DNA of 64,000 nt from Paramacrobiotus metropolitanus (Eukaryota; Tardigrada; Eutardigrada; Parachela; Macrobiotidae): positions 1,550,001-1,614,000 of the forward strand of contig NW_026570234.1 in the NCBI RefSeq assembly GCF_019649055.1, written 5' to 3'. Position numbers and translations under genes: made by a program. Under the pieces are notes generated by a model, which saw only the letters and a list, made by a program, of their open reading frames with translations, was not told where the DNA came from and searched no databases. Below are positions 41,123 through 55,000 of this stretch, one piece after another (positions within the stretch are counted from its first letter, which is position 1; every line of letters starts with the position of its first letter).

Positions 41123-42322
41123 ATGTCCAGCGAATCGGCCGACGCCATTGGTACCGGACTATCGTCCACCTTCTCCTCCATGGCCCGTCTCTCCGGGGAG
41201 ATCCGCTCCCGCACCTCTTCCAGCAGCAGCATCCTCCCACCCCCTTCCTCCCCTAAACCGCCTCCGCGGCCCCTCCCGCGGGACTCTCTCCTCCTTAACA
41301 ACGCTCCCGACGCCGCCCGTCGCTACTTCATGGATCACGATAACCGCGGGATCGCCGTCATCATCAACAATCAGTCATTTGATAAATCGTTGAACTTATC
41401 GAAACGGGTGGGGTCCAGTGTGGATGCGGTGGCGCTGGAGGATGCCTTCCGGACGCTGCGTTTTATCAGCACCAATATACATTGTTACACGGACGTGTCG
41501 TGTCGGAATATGTTGAAGCTGATGCAGCATTACGCGACGACGGATTTCACCGATATGGATTGTTTTGTTTGTGCGATATTGAGCCATGGGAAGGATGGAG
41601 GGATTGTGTATGGGTATGATGGGAAGATCTCCATTGATTCTCTGATGGAGCCGTTTAAGAAGAAAATGCACGCTAGTCTGGTACGTTTTACTTTACTTTA
41701 CTTTACTTTACTTTACTTTACTTTACTTTACTTTACTTTACTTTACTTTACTTTACTTTACTTTACTTTACTTTACTTTAATTCAATTAATTTGGCCATC
41801 AATTAACGATAATATCTAAACTAGCATTTAGTAAAAATAAATGTAGTCAAATCAAAATAAACATAAATTTGATAATTTTAATTTAACCCAATAAAAAAAT
41901 TAGCTTTTCAAACGGATAGTTTATGTATTTAGGTGGGAAAGCCTAAAGTCTTCCTTGTTCAAGCATGTCGCGGTGAGACGTTCGATGACGGCCGCGACTT
42001 GACCCAATCGGACGACGGCGAACATGTGCAGCGTATCCCGCTGGAAGCCGACTTTCTCTACGCATACTCCACGGTCCCGGGGTACTACGCGTGGCGCAAC
42101 GCCATGAACGGCTCCTGGTTCATCCAGGCCATTGTGAAGAATATCCAAACGCACAAGCGCAACGCGGAGATGGACCTGCTGAAGCTGCTGACCCGAGTCA
42201 ACTACGACGTGGCCTACCAGTACCAGTCCAATGCGCCCGATGATCCGCGGATGCACGCCAAGAAACAGATGCCCAGTGTGGTGTCCATGCTCACCAAAGA
42301 TTTGTGTTTCTTTCGCTCATGA
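41123..42322 (+). CDS. Executioner-type caspase
   Basis: I join 41123-41680 and 41933-42322 (315 residues, phase 0 intron). Residues 1-65 form a Ser/Pro-rich prodomain without CARD or DED. The p20 part begins near MDHDNRGIAVIINNQSF and includes catalytic His155 in LSHGKDGG and Cys198 in QACRG, the latter in exon 2. An acidic stretch (DLTQSDDGEH) after Cys198 is a likely inter-subunit cleavage region. The p10 part has AYSTVPGYYAWRNAMNGSWF, the substrate-groove motif of caspase-3/7-like enzymes, and ends MPSVVSMLTKDLCFF. It cleaves after Asp in apoptosis. It lies 0.7 kb upstream of VPS13 on the same strand. Both catalytic residues are intact, so it is probably active. Confidence 0.93.
41687..41780 (+). 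repeat. (TTTAC)n microsatellite
   Basis: About 19 nearly uninterrupted copies of the pentanucleotide, starting six bases inside the caspase intron, directly after the splice donor GTACGT. Confidence 0.98.
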
Positions 42323-42780
42323 TTTCGACATTTCGACATCAAAGAAAGATAAAAATTCTGTGATAAATATTCAGTTTTTTTTTGCTTTACTAATTTAATT
42401 TTTTCTCATACTGCGCTTATTGTAGCCATGAAAGGGTTAACACCAATCATGTTTCGACGTGACAATTCAAAAACTGCGTTGTGGGCAACCACCACCGGGC
42501 GTGGATTTATAATTTGCCCACTGTCCACAGCGAATGCAATACAGAAATCAGATGCCGTCCATCGCCATACAATTGTGTTTCTTTCGCTCGTAATTTAAAA
42601 TTCAATCAGAGATGGAAATTCTATGATAAGTACTCAATTTTGTGTCAATTCTGTGACTTCTGCTCATACAGTATTCCATCCAAAATAAACTTGACATGAA
42701 TTTGATAAAAATCATATTTCGACATGAAAATTAATCAGATCTGTGAAATGGGCAACCACCGCCGGACGTAAGTCATACAA
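42303..42780 (+). repeat. Tandem duplication of the caspase 3' end
   Basis: TGTGTTTCTTTCGCTC at the last caspase codons (42303) recurs at 42572. CATRTTTCGACRTGA and GGGCAACCACCRCCGG near 42449-42500 recur at 42712-42770. The unit is about 265 bp and diverged. The second copy is in 3' UTR or intergenic sequence and does not encode protein. Confidence 0.65.
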
Positions 42781-43052
42781 TAATCTACAACGATGCACGC
42801 CTCACAAAATCCAGTTTCCCTATCCGCCCATCGTTGTAATCCAATTACCAGCTGCTGTCTGCTGCGCCCACCAATTTTTCCAAACCCGCACATTTTTCTG
42901 CATCGTTTTGTTGTCAATGTTGTGTTTGAATTTTTTCTACTTTGAATGATGTTCTGTGCGCACAGCTAATCCAGGAATTTTTTCCCCTTGATCCACAGCG
43001 TGTCTTCCCTGTTGCTCAACCGTGTTATGCACGGTACTCCCCCGTCAGCATC

Positions 43053-46000
43053 ATGGTGTTGGAGGGACTGTTAGCGGAACTGCTCAACCGCTACATCGGG
43101 GATTATGTGGAGAATCTCGACCCGAAGCAGCTCAACCTGGGCATTTGGGGCGGTAAGGGATAATCCGGGAAGGGGGACGGTGAGCCGGGAATTATAATCT
43201 TGCCTTACAGGGGATGTCAAGCTCCACAATCTGCAGATCAAACCCGGCGCACTCGATGATCTGGATCTGCCGTTCAAAATCACCCACGGACGCCTCCGTA
43301 CGGCGCACTGTCTTTCTTTTGACATTTGCGCTGGGATGGGAATTGATGGGCTGATTATTTTCAGGGAGTCTGGTGCTGAAAATCCCCTGGAAGAATTTGT
43401 ACAAGCAGCCTGTTGTCGTGACTGTCAGCGGGCTGCATTTGGTGGCGATTCCCAATATTGGTAAGAAAAAACTATGCGCAGAGTGCGCAGGTGTCTGTAT
43501 GTCCGCAGCACGGTGCGCATAAGCGATACTGGGAGCTCTGAGCATCGCACTAATGTTTTTATTCATATTTTTATTTTTGATGTTGTTGATGGTTTCTTTA
43601 GTGTGCGCTAGTTGCGTGGTCCTTATTGAAAATTTGTTTTTTTGTAGGACTAAAGTACAATAAAGAGAAGGAGGAAAAGGAAGCCGTTGAAGCGAAGCAA
43701 CGCGAATTGAGACGGTTGGAAGATGCGAAGAAACTCCACAAAAATGCGGGCGAAAGTAAGCGAATATTTTAGTTATTATTTTAATTTCTCGTATTTATTT
43801 TTTAAAATTCAGTGCGTTCGATAAAATTGTTTTACGAATTTTTCCTACGGGAATAAAAAGATTCCGCGTCGAATGTGCGGTTTTGATGGGTTTTTAGGAT
43901 TTGTTTGCACTTTGCAGTTTAATATTTAAAATATGTAATTAAAATAAAACGATTTTAGAATTGCACTTTAATTGGTATTTATCAATATTGGTTTTTAGTT
44001 TTTTAGGGAAAAGTTAAATTAATTTATACGTGCGTATCTTAATTTAATGAGATAATACGCCTACCGGTGGGCACAGTGTTGCGATAGGGAAATTGCTGAT
44101 TATTAGTCTAAATTCCGCACATGCCGCTGCGATAGCCAAATGGAATTCAGCATCAGGGTGTTTTTCTGCTTTAAGTGGCGATTTTGCCAGAGGACAAAAG
44201 CAGCTGTCAGAATGTAATTTGATAAGCTGGCCCACCTGTACCTGCCAGACTGATATTTATGCATTTGCTCATTGTGCTGAATTTTCCGACTGATTAATCA
44301 TCCCGGTTGTGGAGACATGAATCATCGGAATATTATTTATTTATTTTTTTGTCTGTCTACTTTTTTTGCGCAGTGCATTATTGGCGCAACCCTGAATTAC
44401 ATTTCGCTTATGGAGGCAGTAAAAAATTACCGCGGTAATTTGTAAAAACAATAAAACAAATAACAACAAAAACTAAATAATAAATCATACACCAATAGTC
44501 AAAAATAATAATAATAATAATCGCGCTGGTAATTTATAAAATAAATTATAGCAAATTTTTCATAAATCAGTGAAAAAAAATGAATAATAATAATTGCGGT
44601 GGGAATTTATAGAATAGTTTATACGAATGGAACTAATTAGAAAATTCATTGGCAAGAATTTATTGGGAAATTAATTGTAAATTAAATAAAACCACATACA
44701 ATAATCGCCAACTTATTAGAATTTAATATTCATTTTTTTGGTGTAGCGCCGGCGCAGCAGGACTCCTTCGTGGAGAAGATGGCCACGGTGGTTATTAAGA
44801 ATTTGCAGGTGGATATTAGTGATATTCATATCCGTTTTGAGGATAAAGTCTCCAGTCCGTCCACGCCGTTTGCGGCTGGCATTACGCTGAAAAAGCTCAG
44901 CTTTTTGGTGAGAATTTATCCCAGTATTGGCAGAAATTCTGGACACCACTGTTTAACGCTTTATTATGCAGACAACGAACGAAAACTGGCTGGATGAAGC
45001 CGTGGCTGATGCCAGCAAATTCGTCTACAAGGTGAGGACATGTTCGTTTATCATGTCAAATTGTCGGAAATTTGTTCTGTTTGGTTTTGATTTTAGACTG
45101 ATTTACAACCAATGAGAAAACAGATAAAAACCGGTTTTCTTTTGTAAACAAATTTTCTGTCATTTTTTTATTTAACGTGTTACATTGAAATTAATTTTTA
45201 ATATTATATTTGTTGTTTTAGCAGTTACCGTTTTTTTTAAATTTCGTGTAATGATGTGCTGTCTGCTGGCAAAGTATGATGAGTGATTACGTAGTACGAT
45301 GGCATTTCAGTCCCGCTTTACTCAAAGGCTCTAAGCCAGAATTTACGGTGGTCTGACGGATGGTAGTTTAATTAATATTGCAGTAAAACCAGTTAAACAT
45401 TTTTCTGTCACGTACCTTTTTGCACAAGGGCAAATTCTAATTTGTAGATTAATAATTTTACAAATTATTATTTGTTAATTGTTAATTAATTTGCAAATTA
45501 TTGATTAATTGTTTACTATTTATTTGTGGATTATTAATTATATGTAAATCAACATTGTATTATTAATTAATTTGGAGATTATTAATTTGTAGATTATTAA
45601 TCTGGAAGCGCTGTCAGTTTACTGGAGCCCGGAAATGCGCGAATCCCTCAACGACATGGACGACGCCAACCGGGAAGCGGCCTTCACCGCCAACATCGCC
45701 GGCAAAGACAACCGGCCCAACCTCGCTTACGGTAGCACCGCTTTCCTTATTTCCACGAAATTTAAATACCAAAATTATCTTTTTCAACGCATTATCGGTA
45801 CTGCCTGGTAAAATGTGATAAAAAGCGTCATGTTGACATAGTTTTGGAGCCGATTCATCTGACGTGCAACCTCCGACTGAACCCCAAACCGGAACACGAC
45901 GGCACCAACTACCAGATCCCCAAGATTGATTTGAAGCTCATGCTGGAATCGCTGGCGCTGACGCTCACGCGCAAACAGGTTGAGTGGGACAACGGGAAAT

Positions 46001-49000
46001 TTGTTATGCGATTTTTTGAATTTTATAAACCGGTTTTGTACAGTATGAGGGGATTGTGTTGTTTGCGGATGCCCTGGACACCGTGACATTGAAATCCAAA
46101 TACCGGAAGTACGATCCGCCGGAGCATCCGATTGTCTACAAACGGAACGCTCGTGAATGGTGCGTCGATTCGATTATTTTTTTTTCGTGATTTTTTCCGA
46201 CCATACTGGGTTTTTTTGTGATTTTATTTTATCGCTTTACTTTAAAATAATTTTTTCCGAAAACACCTTATTGCTTATTTTAGCAGTTTGTATTTTCGTT
46301 AAGTTTTGTCGTATTTTATTTTGAAATTTTGATGCGAATGCGTTTATATCTCGAGTGGGAAAATTTCGAATTTTGTTTTTATTTTACAGTATTTTAAATA
46401 GCTGTATTTTATTTTCAGATTTTTAATGATAATTTTTAATAAATAACAATTATCATTGACTGTTTAAGCGGGTTTGAAAAATTTTCGCTTTGTAACAATT
46501 TTCTATGTAGAGTCTACAAGAAAATTTTGATACTCGATCAGAAAACCGGAAATTCATATTTCCTTTCATCTTAAATATGTTATATGTAATTGTGAAAAAT
46601 AATAATTTTCATGAATAATTACAGTAACAGCAATAATTATTTGAACGATTTTTATCTATTTTTTGCTTTGTATCAGTTTTCTTCGTAGTGTCAGTGAAAC
46701 TTATTTTATATTAAGACGAGTAAATTCGAGGTTTTGTGGTTTTTTTTACATTTTAAATTTCTGTTTGTATTTTTATTAATTATATATTATTCGCTGATCA
46801 AAAGTGTTTTAAACGTTGTGGCGTTGTTTTTGGCGGCGTGTAGGTGGAATTACGCGCAGCGGTGCGTACTGGAGGCGGACGTGAAGCCGCGGCTGGAGGG
46901 CTGGGTGTGGGCGCACATCAAGAACCACCGCGACAAACTGCGCAAGTACCGCCGACTGTACACGCAGAAACTGATCACGGCCAAACCGGCGGCGGCGCTG
47001 CTGAGCGACATCGAGGCCATGGAGCGCGACCTGACCATCTTCAACATTGTCCTCATGCGCCAGCAGGCCGAGCTGGACGCCAAGAAGCTCAAGCCGGCGC
47101 AGCAGGAGCAGAACACCGGCTGGTGGGGCTGGATGACCGGCAAGGGCAAACAACCCCAGGTACGTCCTTTGAAGGCGGGGAAAACGTAATTGTTCTTCTT
47201 TTATTATTACTAGTATAGTATTGTAAGTAGTAAGTGCTAATTAATCGTGTTACTACATCCTGTCACTCGTAGACGATCTATTACTGATGGAATGTTTGAA
47301 CTGTGAAGTAGTGTCATATGTTAGCGGAGCGTTTGCGTAGTGCAGTGGCAATTGTGAGTCCCCGGAAGCGTTCTCATACAGCCAGTTTAGCCATGTATCC
47401 CATTAAATTTCACATAATGTCAATAAGTTTATATTACGAGTTTATATTATCGTATAATCAACAAATTTTTTAGATAACCGAGTGATAATCCTATCGATTT
47501 GTCATTTGCCGTATAAAAATTTTTCTTTTTCGATAATCCGCTGTTTTCTGCGTTGGAGTTGCCATTGCACTGGTTGGCTTTCGCCACAGTTTTCGTCACT
47601 GCAGTCTGCAGGTGACCGTGTGTGTTTTCTCTTAAAATCGCATCGATGTGGGACAATACTATCCGTGTTGAAAAATACCTTTTGAACTGCAGCTGAGCGA
47701 CACGGAGCTGGAGAAGAAGTTGGCGGACATCATGACGCCGGAGGAGAAGAAGAAGCTGTACGAGGCCATTGACTACAAGGAGGGCGCGCCCATCATGATG
47801 TACCCGGCCTCCTTCGTGGAGAACCGCTTCGACGTCAAACTGGCCACGCTGGCCGTCTCCATCGTCGAGGACAGCAAGGGGCCCGCCAAGGACTCGCTGC
47901 TGGTGCTGGCGCTGAATAATGTCGCCAGCCGCATCGAGCAGCGCCCCTCCGCCGGCGGATTAAAGGTCAAAGCGGTTATACAGGACCTGGCGGCGCTCGG
48001 TAAGCGAAATTCGTACTTTCTTTTTCGACCATCAGCGGAAAAATAAAAATCATAAAAAAATATGACACCGCATGTAGTGAAAATGTTTACGAAATAAAAA
48101 TCTGTACAGATAGTGCTTAGTTAAATAAAATGTGTTGATTAAATGCGTGGCATTCACAAGTATCTGTCCTATACGCGAATGAACGGGTACTTGTGCTGTG
48201 AAAGTTACTGAATAAATTAACTAACTCACAGATAAATAGAAAATTAAACGTTTATTAAAAAATAGATGAACAGAGTAAACAAGATAATCAGAATTACAGA
48301 ATTCCATTCATTAGCGGTATTTATGATAATAAATAGCCGTTTATTTTGGAGGAATTAGTGTGGTGAAAGGTTTTAATTAACGTGTGAAAGTTTAAAAAAC
48401 ATTAATCGGTTGAAAGATATTTTTAAAAAATTTTCAAAACTCGTCATAGAAACATACAAATTAATGCGATGTTTTTATTTATATTTTTTCATGAAATGAC
48501 TGCGCTTTTCAGGAGTGCCGCGCGACGGTACCCGGCCGGAGATCATGGTACCCGCTGGGCGGGACGAAGGCGGCAAGGAGCACCTGCTGGATGTGCTATT
48601 CGAAACCAAGCCGGAGGATTCGCAGCGGGAATACCGCGTCAAACTGGCCGCGGCGCCCGTACGGGTTATCTACGACGCGGAAACCATCAACCATGTCGCC
48701 AACTTCTTCAAACCGCCCAAATCGCTGCAGCTGAAACAGCTGCAGGTGGCCGCGGCGGCCAAATTCCAGGAGCTGCGTGAATCATCCACCGCAGGTCAGA
48801 ATATGAAAAACCTGTTGCAAGTTGCAACACACAAAATAACAACCAAAAAGGTTCTAAAAATTTGTTGTTGTACTGTAGTTGTAATTGTCGCTTTTTTTAA
48901 ATTTACCTCAAAATAAATTGCAAAGCAAATTGGATCGTAGAAATAATGGGGACATTTTTTTGTACAGTTACTTATTTTATTTAAGTTTATGTTGTTGTAT

Positions 49001-52000
49001 TTCATTTAGGAAATGACGTAAAAACATGTTCTTTACTTTATCGTTATAAATGATTTCTTTATTTTATTATTTTTCTGTTTATTTAGTTTTATTTTTAATG
49101 ATTTATATTTCATACGTTGGGCAGAAATAACTAATTACAGGCTTAAGCGGTAAAAAAACAGATGAACAAATAAAAAAAAATGTCTAGACGAAATTGAAAT
49201 CGATTTTGGTTTATTTTAAAGTTTTGCTTTCAATTTTTTGCGATTTTGGATGTTTTTTTAATGTTTAAAAATTTGATGCTTTTAATTAGTGTAAACCTGC
49301 GCAGGCGATTTATTATGTATGCTGGCCGAAGCCGAATAAAAACAGTATTTTTTGCGTGTTTAGGATTGCGTTTCGCACTGGAGACGCACAAAGAAATTGA
49401 CGTGGACATCCACCTGAATGCGTCGTACCTGATCGTCCCGGAGACGGGCGTGTACAGTGAGAACGGGTGCAAATTGATCGTGGATTTTGGTGACATGCAC
49501 ATGCGCAACATCGACGTGCCGGATCGGGTGTTGAAGCGCGGAGAAGAGGATCTAATGAAGCTGGAGGAGTCGCTGTACGACAAGTACTCGCTGGCGCTGC
49601 AGAACATCCAGATCATCTTCGCCCAGGGCGCCGAGAACTGGCAGGCGGCGCGCCGGGCCGATAGGCAGACGCCCATGCATTTACTGCAGCCGTTGAGCTG
49701 CGGATTGGAATTACATCAGTGTATCCTGCAGAACGATCCCAACCGGCCCATGCTCCGCGTCATCGGTACGATTAAAACCATTTTATGCGAGAAATTCGTG
49801 TTTTACACAGGTTAAACAAATTTTCATATAGTTCGTGAAGTAACATAAAATAGCGTCATAAATAAATAAAATAGTAATATACTAAATTAACGTAATTAAT
49901 ATTGAATTTTGTATTGTACAGAAAACCTGCAGTTGCAGTTAGAATCTCGGTAATAACCTGTAAATCTCGGGAATCTGTAATAACTGATTTTTTGCAAACA
50001 ATAATTTTAAATGAGCGAAATTCCACAGAATTTTCATTTAATTACTTCCGGCATCGAACTTCAGTGTATTGTGGTGTTGCAGTAAAAACATTCTATGGTC
50101 TTCTTTTACTGCAGTATAAAAAATTTTGCTTTTAATTCGCTACGCGCTGATTGAAATTGAATACAGGCTCCTTAAACCACAATGGACTCGGCAATGCCGT
50201 TGTACTACACAGCTACTACAGAATGCTTTTTTTGCTGCCACGAAATCGCTTCCAGCTTTAAACTGCACACGAAAATCCTACAAAAATCTTAATCTACATT
50301 GCTGATTTAACGCAGCAGAGTTTTAGTTTTTTCTACGATATTCTAGGTGAATTGCCGAGCATCGCGGTGAGTTTAACCGACGAGCGGCTGCTGCAATTAT
50401 GCCGGCTGGGCTTGAGTATCCCCCTGCCGGAATCGGCGCCGGTGGAGCAGGAGACGGTGACCAATAAGGAAGTATTTAAAAAAGAGTTGCAGCGGGAAGC
50501 GCGCAGTATGGCTCGTTCCAATAAGGATTTACAAGCGGCGCAGAAGCTGTTCGATGATGACAGTCCCGATGAGGGCATCGCGTCGGCCTCCGATGAGGAC
50601 GAGGAGAGCCAGGAGGTCTTCTTCGACGCGGTGGACAGTGAGACGCCGCGGAAACGCCGGCGGTCCACCAAGACCAGCACGCGCTTTAAAGCCGTCGACG
50701 CCAACTTCACGTCCACGCAGGTAAATTCCGCGTTAAGCGGAAATTTGGTGGCTGCAGCTGGGAAAAACGGTAGAAAATTAAGAAATGAATTGTAGTAATC
50801 AGGATAAAGAAGTATTCGCAGTTAAATAAATGGGAAAATCGTCAGGGAATTTATGCTGAGTTGGAAAGTTTTTTTTTCTTTAAACTGAGATAAGGACAGA
50901 CCTGCCAGAATGCGAACAGTAAAATATAAAAAATTTGCATTGTGGGAAATTGTTTTGCCTCATTGCGCAGTGGGTTAAGTTTTGATTGACTGATGTGCGG
51001 TTACGTAGTGTTGTGGCTTTGTATGACCGTTTCCCTCCCCTATACCATGGCTGTATAATGTATTATACGTTTGGTCATGTTTGTTAATCTGATTTTTATG
51101 ATACTTTTTTGAAAATAATTTTTCGAATAGAACATAAAAACACGAAGAAAATAGGTGCGAAATTGGTTAGAACGTCCGCAACAGAGAAATTCTGAGCCAA
51201 TTTTTAATAGAAAATGCAAAGAAATACAGCTCCTAAACTTTTATTTAATTTAATTTCCCGCTTCGCTTCGGTCTTTCGGTGCTAGCCAGCAGCCGTGCAC
51301 TTTCCTAGTAATATAATTTATTAGTAATATAATTTTAATAGTAGTATTATAATTTTAATCGAATACAATCAGAGTTCGTAAGGACAGTCGAAGAAATGAA
51401 AAGTTAAATTGGAATTGACGATTTTGTAATTATTATCATTATTTTTAATCGAATAAAATCAGAATTAATTGGCAGAATTAAAGAAAAGAATAGCTGAACT
51501 GAAATTTAATGATAAGTCACTTATTCATTACAAGATTATGGTGTTAAGAAGTCAATCGAATAAAATCAGAATTTGTAAGAAAAACCGAAGAAATTCTCAG
51601 CTGAACTGCAATTAATGCTAAATCTGATTGAAGAAAATCAGAACTGCGTAATAAGGAAACTTGAAGAAATTAGCACTTGACCTTTAACTGGGTATTAAAT
51701 AACAGATAAAAATATTTGACTGTCTGCAGTTCAGGTTGATGGTAGACTGGAAATGATGAATTTATTAAATTAAAAATTAAATTATTAAAAGTTAAAGTCA
51801 TGTTAATTTTTATCCGTAGATTCGGTTTGAGTTGAACGAGATTTCGTTGAGTATTCACCGCGGGAAGAGCGAAGTGCCGATGCTGAAGTGCGTGTTGTCC
51901 ACCATCATCACCGAGGTGTTCGTGCGCACCTTCGACATGGAGCTGGGGCTGGCGCTGGCCAACGTCAGCGTCGACTATTGTCGGCAGTCCACCGGCGAGA

Positions 52001-55000
52001 TCATCAAGATGCTGCGCCGGCATCAGGGTGATGACGAGAACGCCAAGGGCGTCCTGCTCCGCCTCGACTACCGCAGTGCCAAATCCAATGCACCGAATTT
52101 CGAAGAAACATACGGTGCGTTCGCAGCTCAATAATTTATTAATGAAATTTAGCAAAAGGTTAGAAACATACATTTTGTACAAATATTAACTGGATAAAAT
52201 TATCAAAAAAATGGAATGAATGTGGGATTATTTTAGAAAAGGATTGAAATTATTCAAAGTTAAAAAACTGGATAAAATTATCTAAAAAATGGATTAATTG
52301 AGGATTATTTTTGAAGGAAATGAAATTATTGGGAATTAAAGGAATTTAAAAAACTGAAATAAAATTATCCAGAAAATGGAATGAATTGGGGTTATTTTTA
52401 GAAAAGGTTTAAAATTATTTAGAACTAACAAATCTCATTGATGGCTGTTTTTTCCGTTACAGGAAAGACGCTGACGCGTTTGGGCGCGGATTTTGTGGGA
52501 TTGGATGTGATAATGGACCGCGAGGGATTAATTGAGATTAAGCAGTTTGCCAATGAGATGCAGGAGGAATTGGCGGCGCTGATGCCGGCCAAAGAAGGCC
52601 CAGTGGTCTCCGCCGTCGACCAGCCCGATCAGAAAGAGGATCATACCATTATGATTTCCACAAAAACTTCCGGTAAATATTTTCTCATGCATCTCTAAAG
52701 AGATTTTAGAAATTCTGTAATTAACAGGATTTACTTTCTTACTGTAAAATAATTTCTTTTTATTGAAAGAAGGCGTACAATAAAATATTAGAAAAGGAAA
52801 ACTGCTGAACTATAAATTTTCTAATTTAAAAAAAAAACATTTCCCATGAAAAAAATGGAAAAAATATTGTGGGAAGTGCTGGAAAGAAAGAATAATTGTC
52901 ATTTATCTGTTGATATTTAATAAATGCAGATATTATTATGATGGACATCCACGCCCGGCTGCACACGCTGAGCGTGACGCTGCTGACCGGTCGGCGGGAG
53001 CTGGCGTACTGCGCCCTGGAGGAGATCTCGGCGCACGTGCTGCAGGACAAGGAGAAGATGACGGTGGACGCGCAACTGAAGCGCATCAAGATCGACTACC
53101 CCCTCCCGGGCGGCATGTACCCCCACGTGGTCCACACCCTGTCCGACGAGGTCCTGTCCGTGCACTACGTCGGCTACAGCAATCCCGCCATCAAGACCGA
53201 CGTCAACTCCCACGATATGGCCGTCAACCTCAGTTTGGGCGCTATCCAGATTATTTTCCTCAATAAGTAAGTGACATCACAGAAAAACAGCCGCACTGCC
53301 CATTCTGCTTTGTGAATTATAATTACGCAGCAGGGGGAATAATGGTATATTTATTTCTGTTTTAAAGGGACAAGTTCCATTTTACATCGAGGTTAATGCA
53401 ATTTTTACCGGTAAAGTTATTTTTTTGAAATTTGTTTTCTTTTATAGTATGTGATTTTTTCTGTTTCAATTATTTTTTTATGTCAAGTTTCTTTATTTTT
53501 GTTAGGGTATTTTTGTGTTTTGCTTCCTCAACTTTTTTTTCAGGATTTAATCGGTGATTTATTGTTGACCTGCCGAAAGGTTTGCGATTTTGACTCTTTT
53601 AATTTCTGTATTTTGTTTTAATTTTCCTGCTGATTTTTGTTCTTATCGTAGATTTACTATTAGATTTATATAGTTTAAGTTTTGATTTAATAGATGTTTT
53701 TTACTGATTTTACGTATGGTTCGTAGTTTTTAGTTCTAGCGGTTCTCAGGTTCGCGTCGCTTTTCTTTTCCGATTTATTCCAGCTTTTTCCTCTACAAAA
53801 TAGTTACAAAAATCGACTTCTGCTAACTTGCGTCCCGATTATCTTCCCCGATTAATTTGTAAATTTTGATTTAGGAAAATCAGTTTATTAATTTAGGAAA
53901 ATCGTTTTTTATGGAAAACAGTTCAGGGATTTGATATAAATTTATAACATCCTAACATTCTACGAGAAATGATTCCATAAAAAGAATTTCACTAACCGGC
54001 GGGACGAAAAAAATCTTTTCACAAATTCACAATTTCGTCTTTTTAACGGGACGCTTCACCAGCAGAATGTTTTGTGAAAGCCACATTACTACGATTATTC
54101 AATACTTTGCACGACACCAGAATCAGCCAGATTTGCTCTGATTTTCTGCGAAACCGAAATTATCGTGAATTTCGGCCGATGTGAAATTCGATCAAATGTG
54201 TATATTCATTGTTAAAATATAATTAATTAGATACTTATCAAATATGATATATTAATGTAGGTTTGTGGCGGAAATCCTGGACTTCCTGTCCAGCTTCCAG
54301 ACGGCCCAAGCCAGGCTGGTGGAAGTGACGTCGGCGGCGACGCAATCCGCGGTGCAATCAGTGCAGACCGCCTACACGGACGCCATCCGCATTAAAATGG
54401 ATATTAAAATCAAAGCGCCCATCATCGTCATGCCGCAGCACTCGCGCAGCGGCAACGCCATCCTCGTCGATCTGGGCACGCTGCTCCTCTCCAACTCCTT
54501 CCAGCTGACCCCGGAAAAGGCCATCATGGACCATATGAAGATCGACTTCTCCGCCGTCAAACTCAGCCGGTACGGGCGCATGTTGTATCGTCTTTGCAGT
54601 TTTTAAATACTAGAGTAGTTCAAATTACACATTTTCTAAATGGTATTAATGTATTGCTGACGTAGTGTAGTGGCTTTGCATGTTACGTAATCCGCTCCGC
54701 AAAATACACTTTATGCAGAATTGCCTAATTTGTCATTGAATAGTTGAATTGCATTTGTTCATCTTCTGTAGCCTGTACTACATATATGCAGTCCTTTTTG
54801 TAAATTGCAGTGTGGCGAGCAGCAGCGTATAGTTTATACCGAATTTTTCCGAACCAGTATCTTTAATTTTTAAGGGTATTTTTTACAAATTTTAAATTAG
54901 TTTTTCCAGACATTTTTGTAAATTGCAGTTTGGTGTTCGGTGAGCAGCAGCGCGTAGTAAAAGAAATCAGCTTACTCAGCCAGCCACAACCCATGGAGCT

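Noticed and set aside
46809-47153. Antisense and +1 frames over VPS13 exons (46809-47153, 46844-47218, 52910-53266, 55028-55441, 57669-58007, 59788-60267)
   Set aside because: They are shadows created by the GC-rich codon use of the true VPS13 frame.
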